Part shown: in pieces, positions 45,772 to 56,660 of the stretch
Layout: each line of letters starts with the position of its first letter
Position numbering within the stretch: position 1 is the first letter of the stretch
From: Heterobasidion occidentale
Lineage: Eukaryota > Basidiomycota > Agaricomycetes > Russulales > Bondarzewiaceae
NCBI GenBank assembly: GCA_039111635.1
Contig: JBCAQO010000009.1
Span: forward strand, 930,001-994,000
Length of the DNA stretch: 64,000 bases
Reading direction: 5' to 3'
The notes under the pieces: model-generated
What the model was told of the DNA's origin: nothing
Seen by the model: the letters and a program-made list of their open reading frames with translations, nothing else
The model's database searches: none
Translations under genes and position numbers: made by a program

Positions 45772-47487
45772 ATGGTTGAATGGCAATCACTGCTGAGCTT
45801 CTCCACGACGCCGGTATGTATCTGCTGTTGATATGTCTAATTGTCGCTGACCGTCGAGAATTTGACAGATGCCTTCTCGAAGTTCATGCACTGCCTTCTA
45901 GGGCTCTATATGCACGTCATTTCACGTATAGGGCTTGCTATGATCCTTATCATCATACGCGCATATAGTTGGGAATTTTGCACGTCGCTCGACTTTGATG
46001 GATGTTCATCTCTGGAAAGAAGAAGTTCAGATGGCCATTGGTCGGTCTCTCTTGTTTGTTCTTTCTCGAAATTCTCTCACGTGGCCCTCAGTTCTTCTAC
46101 TTGCGGGTCGATACAGTCTGTTAGCAGCGCGATAGGAATGTACGCCGGGTGACTATATGCGCGCTCAGCATTCTTCTTCGCGCTGTTTTTGTTGACATAA
46201 ATCATTGACAGTGCTGTCGCCTTGAACGTTACATCGTGGGTTGATGCACATTGAATGAAATATGCGGTTCTAACGGCTGACCTTTATCCCTTACAGGCCT
46301 GTTAACTGTCAGGGGCTTTATACATTCAATCAAGTCAGTACAGTTTTTTTATGTTGCTTTCAACATGCTCATCAAACGCTCTAGCTGTTGGGTAACATGG
46401 CTATCGGGCTCGCTAGTATCAACCTTTCCCTCCGCACGTAAGTTCTCTTTAATTCCCATTTTCTCCATGCCGTCTATGGCCCAACCACCGCTGCAGTATG
46501 GCAATCTGGCAACAACGATGGTTTATTGTCCTTCCTCTGGTGGCCATCATCATGGGTCATTGGTCTCTTCTGCTTCACGGAGTCCTGTTGAAAGCCTCTT
46601 GGATTGATGGCCAAGGCTGCGTCATTACATCGACCAACAGCAAGATCCTCGAGGCGTCTTTCATTTATGGAATGGTCCTCGATCTAATTGTCATGTCACT
46701 GTCTGCTTGGAAGCTCGCGTTTCCCAAAGGTGGTCGTAGCAAGCTTGTGCAGTTGATTTTTGGTGATGGATTGGTCTATTTCCTGATCGCGTGAGTGATG
46801 CACATGCACATATGCACTGTGAGAGTGGGCTGCTGACTTGAACTTATCTAAAGCGTCCTAGCCAACATGACTGCGACTGTAAGCAGATGCACTCATTTAT
46901 GCCGTAGCTCTCCTGCTAACACTTATAGACTAGATTTTTATGGCATTGAATCTGAACGCCATCATGTCGATCATTGCGAATGTCCCTGCAGCCGTGGCCT
47001 CCACCGTACGTGCTTGACTCATTGTCTCCGGGTCTACGCTTATTTTCACCTTCGTTGGTAGATTGTTGCCTGCCGTGTCGTTCGACGTCTGACTAACTTC
47101 ACGAGCCAAGGCCCGGAGATGTTTACGTATGTTCTCTCAATTGCCGTTCGCATCACGACGAACTTATTGTTGACACTCCATTCTAGATCATCAACGGTTC
47201 AAGCGTCGACTCTTGGCTTCCGCACTGCACGCTCGGTCCCACCCATGTGTCCGTTACGAAGCAACAGAACGAGGGCGTGCATGTACAGGTGCGTTTGTTA
47301 TCCTCGAAGATTTTTTTCGCCATCTGATATACCAATTGATCTACGGTCATGTACAACGCAGATGGACACGTTTTCCGTAGCAGACAATTTGGACTACGAC
47401 GCCACAGGGCGCGTGAAGAACTCGAGCGATGGATTCGACCCGGAGGCGCAAGTCATCAGCGACGAGTTTAAGCGGCCATCATACTAG
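45772..47487 (+). CDS. Agaricomycete multi-span (about 7 TM) membrane protein, copy A
   Basis: A family I know only as uncharacterised mushroom membrane proteins. ATG 45772 begins MVEWQS; here one C is missing compared with copy B (tcactg versus tcacctg), so the first exon is frame-shifted, and copy B reads PAELLHDA. Next are DAFSKFMHCLLGLY, WEFCTSLDFDW, an exon with FISGKKKFRWP, RYSLLAALIG, NCQALYTFNQLLGNMAIGLA then SINLSLRT, and MAIWQQRWFIVLPLVAIIMG with HWSLLLHGVLLKASWIDGQG. Then ASFIYGMVLDLIVMSLSAWK, LVQLIFGDGLVYFLIA, ALNLNAIMSIIANVPAAVAS and TIVACRVVRRLTNFTSQGPE. The tail has DTFSVADNLDYDATGRVKNS and ends KRPSY at 47485-47487. The fixed N-terminal tryptophan-rich segment and the RRL-NFT motif after the last helix are family hallmarks. 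Role unknown; a receptor- or sensor-like role would be speculation. Confidence 0.85.
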
Positions 47488-50400
47488 ACTGCTCGAGTCA
47501 CCCTCGTCCCATGTCACCGGTGGGGTGCATGTCACATGGACGTCATGTCGTGCTAGACGTCGAAGGTCGTCCACCGCCCGCATTCTCTCCGCCTGCTCTT
47601 CGCTGCTGCTGTCATGTCGTGTATCCCCCCCGATCTGTGTTCGCTCTGTCCTGGCTCTGCCTGCCTTGCTTTCAACTGCATCTTGTCCCTTTCTCGGCTT
47701 ATAAATTTACCCCCTGTCGCATTCTTTCACCTGTCCCATATCCCTCCCTCAATACCCCCTCCTTCATCCGCTCCCCAGCCTGACTTCGGCATTACCTTTT
47801 CAATGTGCAACCACCATACGAAACACTCAAAACATATGCGCATCCTCGTACGTACCAAAATTTACAGCGAACGATCCAGAACCGTTCAGCTGTTTGTATT
47901 TTATTGATATCGGAAGTTTTTGGGTTATATGGTTGCGCTTGTCCCCTCGTCAAATCAAGGGTAGGAATGGTGACCCCTTGAACCACTCTCGCTCGTCAGA
48001 TATTGAATGAGTCGCTCGGGTTACTGAAGGCGAACCTCCTTGTCTACGACTTCTGCCATGGCCTGTGTTGCATGGTTTGCGCCATCCTGATCGGGGATCG
48101 TAAGGAGCAACGGGTAAGACGGGATTTCGAGAAGACTTGTGCGTAGGCAGGAGGTTCATCGTTTGCTTCGACGAATTGCACTTCGGTGAGTGAGCGCCAT
48201 GACTTCATCTGGCCAGTCTAGATATGAATTGATAGCGAGACACGAGGCTTCATTTCACTCTATCGCTCGTTCTTGTGTTCTGCGCATATATACCTCTACT
48301 ACAGTGCACGATCGTGCACACCGTGCGCACGCGGATCCTTGAAAGAAGGTGAGTCCCTTTCTGGGACCTTACGATCGATGCCCGAGGATGTTTGGACACA
48401 GAGCAGGGGAGTATATATCAACCAGGTTTGCGAGGGGACTTCCGAACCTTGTGCTATCGGCGAGTCCGAGGGGATTCGTCCAAAAAGAAACTGTGCTGTA
48501 AATAGACACGTGGCCGTCGCAATCAATTCAATTCTGCTATTCTGTTCTGCTAAATTCTGCTCTGTTCGCGTCGAGGCGTGTCGAGCCCAGGTTGCGTGTA
48601 CCTGAACCGGACGGCACATGGCGCACAGTCCGACGAGCTGAATCATGCATGATACGCTGCGGTGTAAGGGTGCTGCGAGCGCGGGGTTATTTCGAGGGTG
48701 CGGGTGCAGAGAAACAGGTAAGCGATGATGCATGTTGTGTGGCCCTCCAAGCCCCTTGCAAGATGCACGTGGCTCTAGTCCACAAGCTCCCACCAACGAG
48801 AGATCTGTGATTTCCATGGTAGCGTGACTTACGAAGGCAGGCGAAGGCTTGCGCAGGATTATTAGGCTCGCGCATGTGTGAGGTACAGTACGGCATCACC
48901 CGAGCGTCGAGGATGACGATCGGGCTGGGCGGGCATGATTGATCGCTGTCTATCACGAGTGTGCATATCTCGGACGTATGTACAAGATGAGTTCCATCAG
49001 GGGAGCAGGTTAATTCATCTTGTCCATTGAGGCTGCGGCTAGTCGAATTCGCGTCCGCAGGCATCGGAGCGCTACTTGCGTATGCGATGGACGTATAGTG
49101 CGGGCGATGACATCAAGGTTGGGTAACAATTGTATTTGGGGGCCGCAAGACGAGGGTTGACGAGGGTTGCTGAGTGGATGCCAAGGTACGTCAGGGTGTG
49201 TAAGCTATGGCGCTCGAGGTAGAACGATGAATATAGAACAGGGGGGTAGGGGGGGCGTCGAAGCCCTCCTGTGATGGTGCTGGCGGCGCTCGAGTCTGTA
49301 AATGTGTTCCCGTTTTCCGAGCGGGTGTTGCACGGGTGTGGGCGTGAGAGCACTGCAAGTGGACAGGCGGTTTGCGCGGCCGCGCTAGAATCGCCGTGTC
49401 ACAGCCGTGATGAGGAACACGAGGAACACGAAGAACACGCTGATAGCGGCAACGCGTGTGAGTACTGTAGGTTTACGACTTCGCGAATGGTAGCCAGTAG
49501 TAACCTTATAAGGGCGGGCAACTCGTTTATTTGCTGGATAGGGAAGACTTCGGGCACCCACAATGCTGCTTGTCTCCGGACTCGAGGGTCGCACATCTAC
49601 AAAACGTAGGCGCGCGGAGTGCGCGTTAATGCGCATGCCTCGGCAGTTCGTACGTTGATCTCGCTTCTTGGAAAATCAGTTCCGTTCTGTTCATCAATGT
49701 AAAGAGGAATGACAGGACGGGAACCTTCGTGCGGGACGGCAGTGACATGCGATGAAATGTGGACAGACACGCACCAGAATGGCATGATTTCCAGAACCCA
49801 CGGTGGTCAACGCAGGAGCGGAAAGGGGAAGATGATGTATGGAAGGGGGATATACTTAGTGAGAATTCATGACAGTGCATGAGAAGGCATGACAATGCAT
49901 TGCGAAGGTGGTTTGTGATTTCTTGCTGGCGCCTCGCACACTTCTTGATAAGTTACTTGGTGGGGAGAAGTCGCCCCGGTCGTCTTCATGGGTTTTGGGA
50001 GTGGGAGCTTGAGATCACGCGGAAAACGAATCCCTAAATCGAACAGTGAGCGGAACGTCAGCTTATATCGACTGATAAACTCTGATGGAGCACCGGAAGG
50101 AGATGGTAAGTAGGGCATTTGAATGCGTACCGTTCGTATTCCGGGTGGGTAAACGAGCGCTAGTGATGCACCAGATGTTGGATAGTTTTTTGAATCGGCG
50201 ACGGCGCAGCTCCATCTAACCATGTTGCGTAGTGCGCACAAAATGCGAAAGCAGCGCAAGTGACTGCGTGTCGTTCCAAGTCATGATATCGCCGGATGCA
50301 TCTTCCTCGACATCGATCAGTCTAGGTCGGGAAGATGGCAATTGCAAACGGTCAGCGATGTCAGGCAAACCCTATGACCGATGCCTGACGGCAGTAGTGG

Positions 50401-51144
50401 CTGAAAGTGAGTTTGCGGTCGGTGTTGAATTACGCATGGTAGTTATGTCCCGCTATGAGACGAGGGTGAGAAGTGTGAACATTGGAGTGTAACAGCTGAG
50501 TGTATTCCTCGTTAGAGACCGCAGTGCGATCGTGGGCGGTTGCAAAGTATTCAGAACGATGAGCAACACACTACACAGAGAGGAGCCGCGTTGGTTTTTC
50601 ATTCAAGGTGAGTTCAGCCGGAAAAGCGAGTGACAAGTGTTGTAGCAGAATCGCACCAATGGTTCTTCGAGGTGGTAAGGCCATGAGGGAGAGAACCGTT
50701 CGAGGACAGAAAGACGCAAATGCCCTCTATTTACGTAATTGCCTTTTTCCACCTTCACACCACCAGCATCCACTCGTAACAGTCTGGCACAGACTTGCTT
50801 TACCACGCGTCCTCATCGACGATGGATGCATGTGCATCATCCATTCGAACAAGGCCGTCCATAGAACTGAGGTATGCCCCGAGAATGTCCGAGCACGGCC
50901 ACTATATACGGCGCAGCTGACCTGTGATCGCAGTACAGTGCCGTGCGAATGGATATGACCGACTCACCTAACTCCGTTTCGTGGGATGGCCTGACAAGAA
51001 ACGACTTCTTTGAATACGAGTCATCCTTGACCTTCTAGGGCTATCTTATCCGGGCAGACTCCTATCATTGTCTTGAGTGCGTGGTCCTACTGGATTCGAG
51101 AGATTAGCAGAAGGCGTTTACATCTTCACAGAATCAATCTGATC
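47488..51144. other. 3.7 kb region without assigned gene; scattered protein-like minus-strand segments
   Basis: Between the membrane protein and the epoxide hydrolase gene. The left 300 bp is C/T-rich and likely 3' UTR. On the minus strand several segments look coding but in changing frames: RSVRGASKKSQTTF (about 49900-49945), AAISVFFVFLVFLITAVTRR (possible membrane span, 49388-49450), VRRQAALWVPEVFPIQQINE (49515-49590), SPIVILDARVMPYCTSHMRE (about 48865-48930), and a C-terminal piece at 48021-48208 listed separately. I could not join them or name the family. They may be a real multi-exon gene damaged by indels, or a decayed one. A 9-nt direct repeat (gaggaacac, 3 units) lies at about 49410-49438. 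Confidence 0.35.
48021..48208 (-). CDS. Possible C-terminal exon or small gene, frame-broken
   Basis: From ATG 48208 the frame reads MKSWRSLTEVQFVEANDEPP then AYAQ. One base further, the same strand continues LLEIPSYPLLLTIPDQDGAN then HATQAMAEVVDKEVRLQ with TAA at 48021-48023. Composition and continuity suggest real coding sequence with a single-base loss near 48138. I do not recognise a family. It may be the last exon of a larger minus-strand gene reaching toward 50 kb. Confidence 0.3.
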
Positions 51145-52302
51145 ATGTCCCATGAATGGAATCTTCCTGACGGGATCCGCTCCAATACATTGCGAGTCAA
51201 CGACCTCACCGTGCACCTACTCGAGGCAGGCGATCCACAGAACCCACTTCTTGTCCTCCTTCACGGCTTCCCAGAGCTCTCCTATTCATGGCGCAAGGTC
51301 ATGCTCCCTCTCGCAATAGCAGGTTATCATGTAATTGCTCCAGATCGGCGGGGCTTTGGGCGCACTACCATGCTCGACCGTCTTGACTCCTCGACGTCAA
51401 TCGAATACGACGAGGACATCCAGCCATTCCGATCATTCAATCTAGCCACCGATATCGTTGCCCTCGTTTTTGTATTGGGATTTACTAAGGTTCATGCTGT
51501 TATCGGACACGATGCTGGGTCTCCCGTCGCGGCGTATTGCGCATTGATCCGTCCCGACATGTTCCAGCGTGTCGTTATGATGAGCTCTCCCTTCACTGGA
51601 CCTCCGCCATTCCCAGTCGGCGGTAGCACATCCGCGACCCCTAGCATTGCATCGCTATTCGTTCATATGGTCGAAGCACTGGCACAGTTGGATCCCCCAC
51701 GAAAACACTATGTTGCATATTACTCTTCCCCCGAAGCCAATCGCGACATGACCTCGAGCGATCTCAAACAGTTCTTCCGGGCATATTATTACATGAAGAG
51801 CGCAGACTGGGTGCCGAACGACCCCCATCCACTTCCAGCATTGTCGGCAGAGTCGTTCGCGCTTTTGCCAGAATATTATGTCATGCGTCTGGAGCGCACG
51901 ATGCCAGACTCTGTTCTTCCCAACCTTCCGACGCCTGACGAGGTCCAGGCTAACCGATGGCTGACAGACTTTGAGATCGATGTCTATGTCGCTGAGTATG
52001 GGCGAACAGGGTTTCAAGGCGGGCTGAATTCATATCGGTGTGGGATCGATGTGAGCGGACGGTCGACGAGCGATCTGCTGATCCTCTCGGGAAAGAAGGT
52101 GGATGTTCCGGCCATGTTCATCGCGGGAAAGAAGGATTGGGGTACATACCAATTCTCGGGCGCGGTGGAACAGATGAAGAATGTCTGCGTGAAGATGGGG
52201 GACAGAGTAAGATTAGTTGATGGTGCGGGACATTGGGTCCAGCAAGAGAAACCAGACGACGTTGTCAAGCTTCTTCTTGACTTCTTTGACGAAACGAAGT
52301 AG
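51145..52302 (+). CDS. Soluble epoxide hydrolase, alpha/beta-hydrolase fold
   Basis: It hydrolyses epoxides to vicinal diols through an Asp-ester intermediate; likely cytosolic or peroxisomal and used in detoxification or lipid and secondary metabolism. A single exon of 385 residues starts at ATG 51145 (MSHEWNLPDGIRSNTLRVND). Upstream in-frame codons begin only at TTG, and ATG 51145 fits the family. The oxyanion-hole motif is LVLLHGFPELSYSWR. The DRRGFG motif is APDRRGFGRT. The nucleophile elbow is VIGHDAGSPVA (Asp nucleophile rather than Ser, marking the epoxide hydrolase group). The cap region is Tyr-rich (FRAYYYMKSADW). The C-terminal FIAGKKDWGTYQ and the catalytic His in VDGAGHWVQQEKP complete the fold. 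No intron, unusual beside the intron-rich neighbours, and no frame break. A haloalkane dehalogenase is the main alternative; HGFPE favours epoxide hydrolase. Confidence 0.92.
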   Translation: MSHEWNLPDGIRSNTLRVNDLTVHLLEAGDPQNPLLVLLHGFPELSYSWRKVMLPLAIAGYHVIAPDRRGFGRTTMLDRLDSSTSIEYDEDIQPFRSFNLATDIVALVFVLGFTKVHAVIGHDAGSPVAAYCALIRPDMFQRVVMMSSPFTGPPPFPVGGSTSATPSIASLFVHMVEALAQLDPPRKHYVAYYSSPEANRDMTSSDLKQFFRAYYYMKSADWVPNDPHPLPALSAESFALLPEYYVMRLERTMPDSVLPNLPTPDEVQANRWLTDFEIDVYVAEYGRTGFQGGLNSYRCGIDVSGRSTSDLLILSGKKVDVPAMFIAGKKDWGTYQFSGAVEQMKNVCVKMGDRVRLVDGAGHWVQQEKPDDVVKLLLDFFDETK

Positions 52303-52904
52303 GTCAGTGATCTTCGTAGGTTCACTGCTTACCTCCGTCTTCTCCAACTTATTTCTCAAGCTGCTTGCTACTTATGGCTTTGTATGACCCCTGTGTACCC
52401 TTACTGGCTGTCTGAGGAAATTGATTCAAGTGTTTTTCCGAAGTTCCGTTGAATCCGTTCCACGGAGGAACGATGTTATCTCACGCTTGAGGGTCGCCTT
52501 CAGTTTTCAGGGGCCACAATACACACATCTGCCATGTTATGCTCATTCCGAGTCTCTTGGCTTCTCTCGCTTCTATGATTTCTGTCATTCCAAACAGTAC
52601 TAAAGTGAAAGAGCTGGTCGAGGGCAGTCAAAGGGTGTGCCACATGTCGGTCACGTTTGCACGCGTCGGTCACATGAAGCTTTGACTTGACTAAAGACCA
52701 TCATGAGCAGGATTGCGTTCTAATTGACGAACACTCTTTCTACGGCTTTTCTTAATCAACCTCGGATCTAAAGACGGGTATATTTGCTTCAAGAACCTCC
52801 CATAATTCATATCGAGCTTGAACTGTGGGCTGCGCGCGCACAGCTCGTGACCTGGCCTCGCTTCCAGTCGCCCCTCTGCCCCGCTATTTCGAGACCTCTG
52901 CGCA
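52303..52904. other. Intergenic region
   Basis: 600 bp between two plus-strand genes with short meaningless frames only. Likely epoxide hydrolase 3' UTR and STN1 promoter. Confidence 0.5.
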
Positions 52905-55227
52905 ATGAGTTTGACGTCTACGGAAACAACGCCACGCCGTCCCAAAACCATCATGCTATCACCGTCCAAGAGGCACGGCGCGGCGCCCAATTCAAGCGTG
53001 CCCTCCCGCCTGCCGAGAAAGGGGGCGATATTGAACCCCGAAGGCAAACCAGCAACGCCCGCGGAGATCTGGAAATGGTGCTTGACGCCGGCTGCAGCGG
53101 CTCGCTGTTTCGTCAGGGACGCGTGCGCGATGGGCGAGCATGCCGGCGAAGGTATGTCACCACTCGTTTGTCCCCCGCGCCCGCGCGAGCGGTCTCACTC
53201 AGCGGCTTGCGATTGATGTCGTAGGCTTTGAGTATTACCTGCTCGGCCGCGTCCCGTGTCGCACTTTGCTGCTCGTCGGTGTCGTGGTGGGCTTGTCGGA
53301 GTACGAATCACGGGCGATTTATCAAGGTGCGTGCGGCCGGAAAAGTCGCGATGCGTGATGCAAGATGCGGAGGCTAAACATGCAGTGGGATGACAGTCGA
53401 TGATGGGACCGGCGTCATTAATTGTGTGGTCCGCTATCCTGCCCTAGCGGGCAAGGGCGTCCGGTCCGAGGAGCGTCCACCGCCCAAACCCGTGGCGGAA
53501 GTGGGTCAACTCGTCCGACTCGCCGGTCGGATCCGCGTCAAGGGGCAGTGGAGAGAGATTGTCGTTGACCAGATATGTGAGTGAATGACCGCGCGCTCTG
53601 TTTTCTCGGGACGGTAGGTGATGTCGTCCGATGCGCAGCGGTTTGCAAGTCTATGGACGAGGAGCTGGCTCACTGGCGAACGGTGATCGCCTTGCACAAA
53701 GAATCGTACTCATCAACAGAACCTTTCGTGGTTGCATCGTCCCTCGCTCCACCTGCTAAAGCGGTCAAAGACACCGTAAAGCCACCAGCCAATCGTGCGT
53801 GGCCTGAAGCCGCTCCGGATGATCAAGACGCGCCAAAACGCCAGGACAGCGTTGAACACCGGATCGTCGCTTTACCGAAAGATACGACCGAGCAGAATGC
53901 CCTCAAAGCACAAACATCTAGATCAGCCTATGTGCCTACATCGCCGTCGACCTCTGCCGCATCTAGTCCCACCAAATCTACACACGATCCTTCCGTACGC
54001 AGCACGACAATCACGCCCGGCTTTCTGAACTGACGTATCGTTTCCTAGTCCCCGCCCCGCCTGCGCCACCCCTCCCGCCTCCACTCGCGCGACCTCACGG
54101 CGAACACGTTCCGCATCTACCTCAAGCACTACATGGACAACGCGCCTCCGCACAACGAGCCACGCGGCGTCGACTCGGAATCGGAATCGGACTCCGACGC
54201 GTTCGCGCCGCACGATCGCGCGCCCGCGACGCCGACGAAGCGCGGGAGGGGCGCGGGGGCGCGCCCGCGGTTCATGGACGAGTGCACGCCCCGCGCGCGG
54301 AAGGTCGCGCGCGGCGACGCTGCGTTTCCTCCGGCGGGGGACCCGTCGCGGACCCCGCGCGCGGGGCGCCTTGCCGCCCGCGAGCGCGAGGACGCGAACG
54401 CGGCGGGCGGTACGCCGCTGCTGTTGGGGTTCACACTTTCCTACCTCCGCCGCGTGCCCGAGCTCGCGGTGCTCGCGCAGCGCGTGGTCAGAGCCGAGGC
54501 GCGGCGACGAGAGAAGGCTGCGCGCGGAGCGTTGCAGAGCCAGGCTGCCGCTGGGGGCGGGTCCACGAAGTCTGCGGGCGAGGGCAAGGGCAAGGGCAAG
54601 GGCAAGGCGGCGGAGGCGAGCAAGGAGGGCGTGCGGCCGAAGATGAAGCGGCTGTTTATCTGGGCGATCCTGAAGCTGTACGAGGAGGGGAGCATCGTCC
54701 TCTGGGACGAGGGCGCGCGGCCGATCCCGCGCGCTTGTGGAACCGCGCGTCGCCGCGGCGGGGAGGTGGCAACGGAGGTGTCGCGGCTGTGGAAGATGTC
54801 GATGGGGGTCGGTGGCGACGCGTCCTCGGTTTTTGGCGGCGGCGGCGGCGGCGACGGGCGAGATGGGCAACGGGAGGACGACGCGGGGGAGCTTTCGGAT
54901 CCGTGGGAGGGAGAGGAGGCGTACGTACCGCTGACGCCTGCGTACCTCGCGACGCAGGTCGAAGGCGTGATCCGCGCGGCCATGTTTGGGCCGGAGGCTG
55001 CGGCTGCGGGCGGGAGTGCGAGCGCGAGCGCGCGGGTGGGGCGGAGGGAGGTGCGCGGGTCGGGGCTGACGGTGGAGGGGATTACGCGGTCGCTGCGGGC
55101 GTCGGACGGGCGGTGGGAGCGCGTCGGGGCGTGGGCGGTGCAGGAGGCGGTGGGGCTTTTGAAGGCGGAGGGGAAGGTGTGGTGCGTCGGAGGGGACGGA
55201 GGGGGGCGCTGGGAGTTGTGTTTGTGA
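52905..55227 (+). CDS. STN1: CST complex subunit Stn1 (telomere capping)
   Basis: An OB-fold protein that with Ten1 (and Ctc1 or Cdc13) protects telomere ends and helps fill-in by polymerase alpha. Exon 1 (52905-53151) starts MSLTSTETTPRRPKTIMLSP and holds IWKWCLTPAAAARCFVRDAC. Exon 2 gives GFEYYLLGRVPCRTLLLVGV and VVGLSEYESRAIYQ. Exon 3 gives VDDGTGVINCVVRYP, the signature Stn1 OB strand pair, then VGQLVRLAGRIRVKGQWREI. Exon 4 has SVCKSMDEELAHWRTVIALH and a Ser/Thr/Pro linker. Exon 5 (from about 54044) reads LRHPSRLHSRDLTANTFRIY then LKHYMD, then a long low-complexity insert (Arg, Ala, Gly, with GKGKGKGKA at 54583-54606), and a C-terminal winged-helix region with MKRLFIWAILKLYEEGSIVL, AYLATQVEGVIRAAMFG, GLTVEGITRSLRASDGRWER and the end RWELCL. 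All four junctions keep phase. Exon 5 is far richer in GC than the neighbours. Confidence 0.9.
54583..54606 (+). repeat. Four tandem GGCAAG units inside STN1
   Basis: A perfect 6-nt repeat, four copies, coding for Gly-Lys dipeptides in the linker before the winged-helix part. It could vary in number between alleles. Confidence 0.9.
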
Positions 55228-55676
55228 TTAGGGCTGATGTTTTGGCGGGGTGGGATGTAACCGTCGGGGTGCGCGGACGGGGTAGTAGGTGCTTTAGATT
55301 TTGGGTGGGCAGTGTACGAGTACGATTATTGTGAGGCAGTCGGTCAAGAAGGTTGAGGGGACATGACACCTCCATAATAGCCTCCTGCTTTTTTCGCGGA
55401 CCGGTGGTCATGCATCATGAATGGTTATGTTATTTATCCCATGCACGCCTCCGCCCCCGCCTCCGCTCTGCAGCAGACCTGAACCCGGGCTCACCAGAAC
55501 GGATCCGCATCGTGTCACCTGACCCCCGTCCGGTTTGCAGCTCCGCCCCAATCCGCCACCCTGCAGCCCTTGTCGTCCGCCCGCTTGCCACCCACCGCGA
55601 CGCACAGCGCCGACGCACGACCGCCGCCCCTCTCACGCCTTCCCTTGCACCTCCGCCTCGCACCTCGCACTCTCGT
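55228..55676. other. STN1 downstream region up to the assembly gap
   Basis: 450 bp, C-rich on the plus strand toward the gap (55440-55676). No gene recognised. It abuts the run of N. Confidence 0.5.
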
Positions 55677-55776
55677 NNNNNNNNNNNNNNNNNNNNNNNN
55701 NNNNNNNNNNNNNNNNNNNNNNNNNNNNNNNNNNNNNNNNNNNNNNNNNNNNNNNNNNNNNNNNNNNNNNNNNNNN
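55677..55776. other. Assembly gap of exactly 100 N
   Basis: One hundred N, the usual placeholder for a scaffold join of unknown size. The sequence to the right is the second copy of the block that starts at 38395. Confidence 1.
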
Positions 55777-56660
55777 CGTCTGATTCGATCCATTGCCTGC
55801 ATTCTATCAGGCAGGCTGTCCTTACATGGCCTTCGCTCGAGTAATGCGTGGGTGGATCAGGATGGTCAGGAGATGAATTCGTGCAAGCCTTCGACCTGAT
55901 GTAGCTTCACCTCGTGATATACCGAGAGTACAGTCTACGTATTAGACCAAGATGGTCTGATACAAGAGCAGTGTAGCCAGAGTGTGCAATAGCTTGAAGG
56001 CGAGGTCAAAACTGCTCCTGTATCGTCGAGAAATCGACAGCCATGTTGCATTGACCGGGGACGATCAACCGAGTAGTCCAGCACCTTCAAACGGATCATA
56101 GATTTTGAACATCGAGAGCCAGAGGTAAACACGTCGCCAGGTGAGGAAACGGGGAGATCTTACAGTATTGAAAACACTGCGAGTTTTGCGCACGATGGAG
56201 ATGCTCAATTGTTTTTGGGTGATAGAATGAGGATTGAGAATACATCAGAACTCACCAGCATAAGTCGGCTGATGCGCTCGGTACGTTTCAGCGAGCCTGC
56301 GTGGGTCAGTTTGTTGAAGACAGCGAGCGAATATCAGTAATTTTTCAGACACGCTCATCACCAAATGGTTCTAGGGTAGGTTGGGAACGGTGGGTAGTAG
56401 CCTTGTGCTTACCAGGCGGAACGAGCTCTCGATGACCATGGCTCATTTTTGTCGGTGCATAACAGTTCAGCGGTATTTAAATTTTGGCTGTGTCCGAGCC
56501 TAATGAATATGGCGCTAGATGGCGCTTTGCTCTCTTCCCCCTCGTGACTCTCCCCTGTATGTATCCTTCAGCATCTTTCTCAATATCCGTACTTACCTTG
56601 TCGTTCTTCCTCTCACCCAGCCAGCTATACATTCACCAGTCAGCCCTTTATTTGCTTGCT

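Larger units (their letters stand above)
38395..46602. repeat. Duplicated block, copy A (8.2 kb)
   Basis: This segment reappears at 55777-64000 in the same orientation. The offset drifts from 17382 to 17398 because of scattered one-base and few-base indels. It covers the upstream region and full length of the serine peptidase gene, the P450 gene and the first part of the multi-span membrane protein gene. Copy B is cut by the window end, so the true right border is unknown. Several differences are in homopolymers (for example tttt/ttt in the P450 first exons); substitutions are few. Confidence 0.95.

Noticed and set aside
53923..54983. Long minus-strand frames (up to 315 codons) and a 350-codon alternate plus frame over STN1 exon 5
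   Set aside because: High GC removes stop codons in every frame. The frame that continues the Stn1 OB domain with intact splice phases is the real one.
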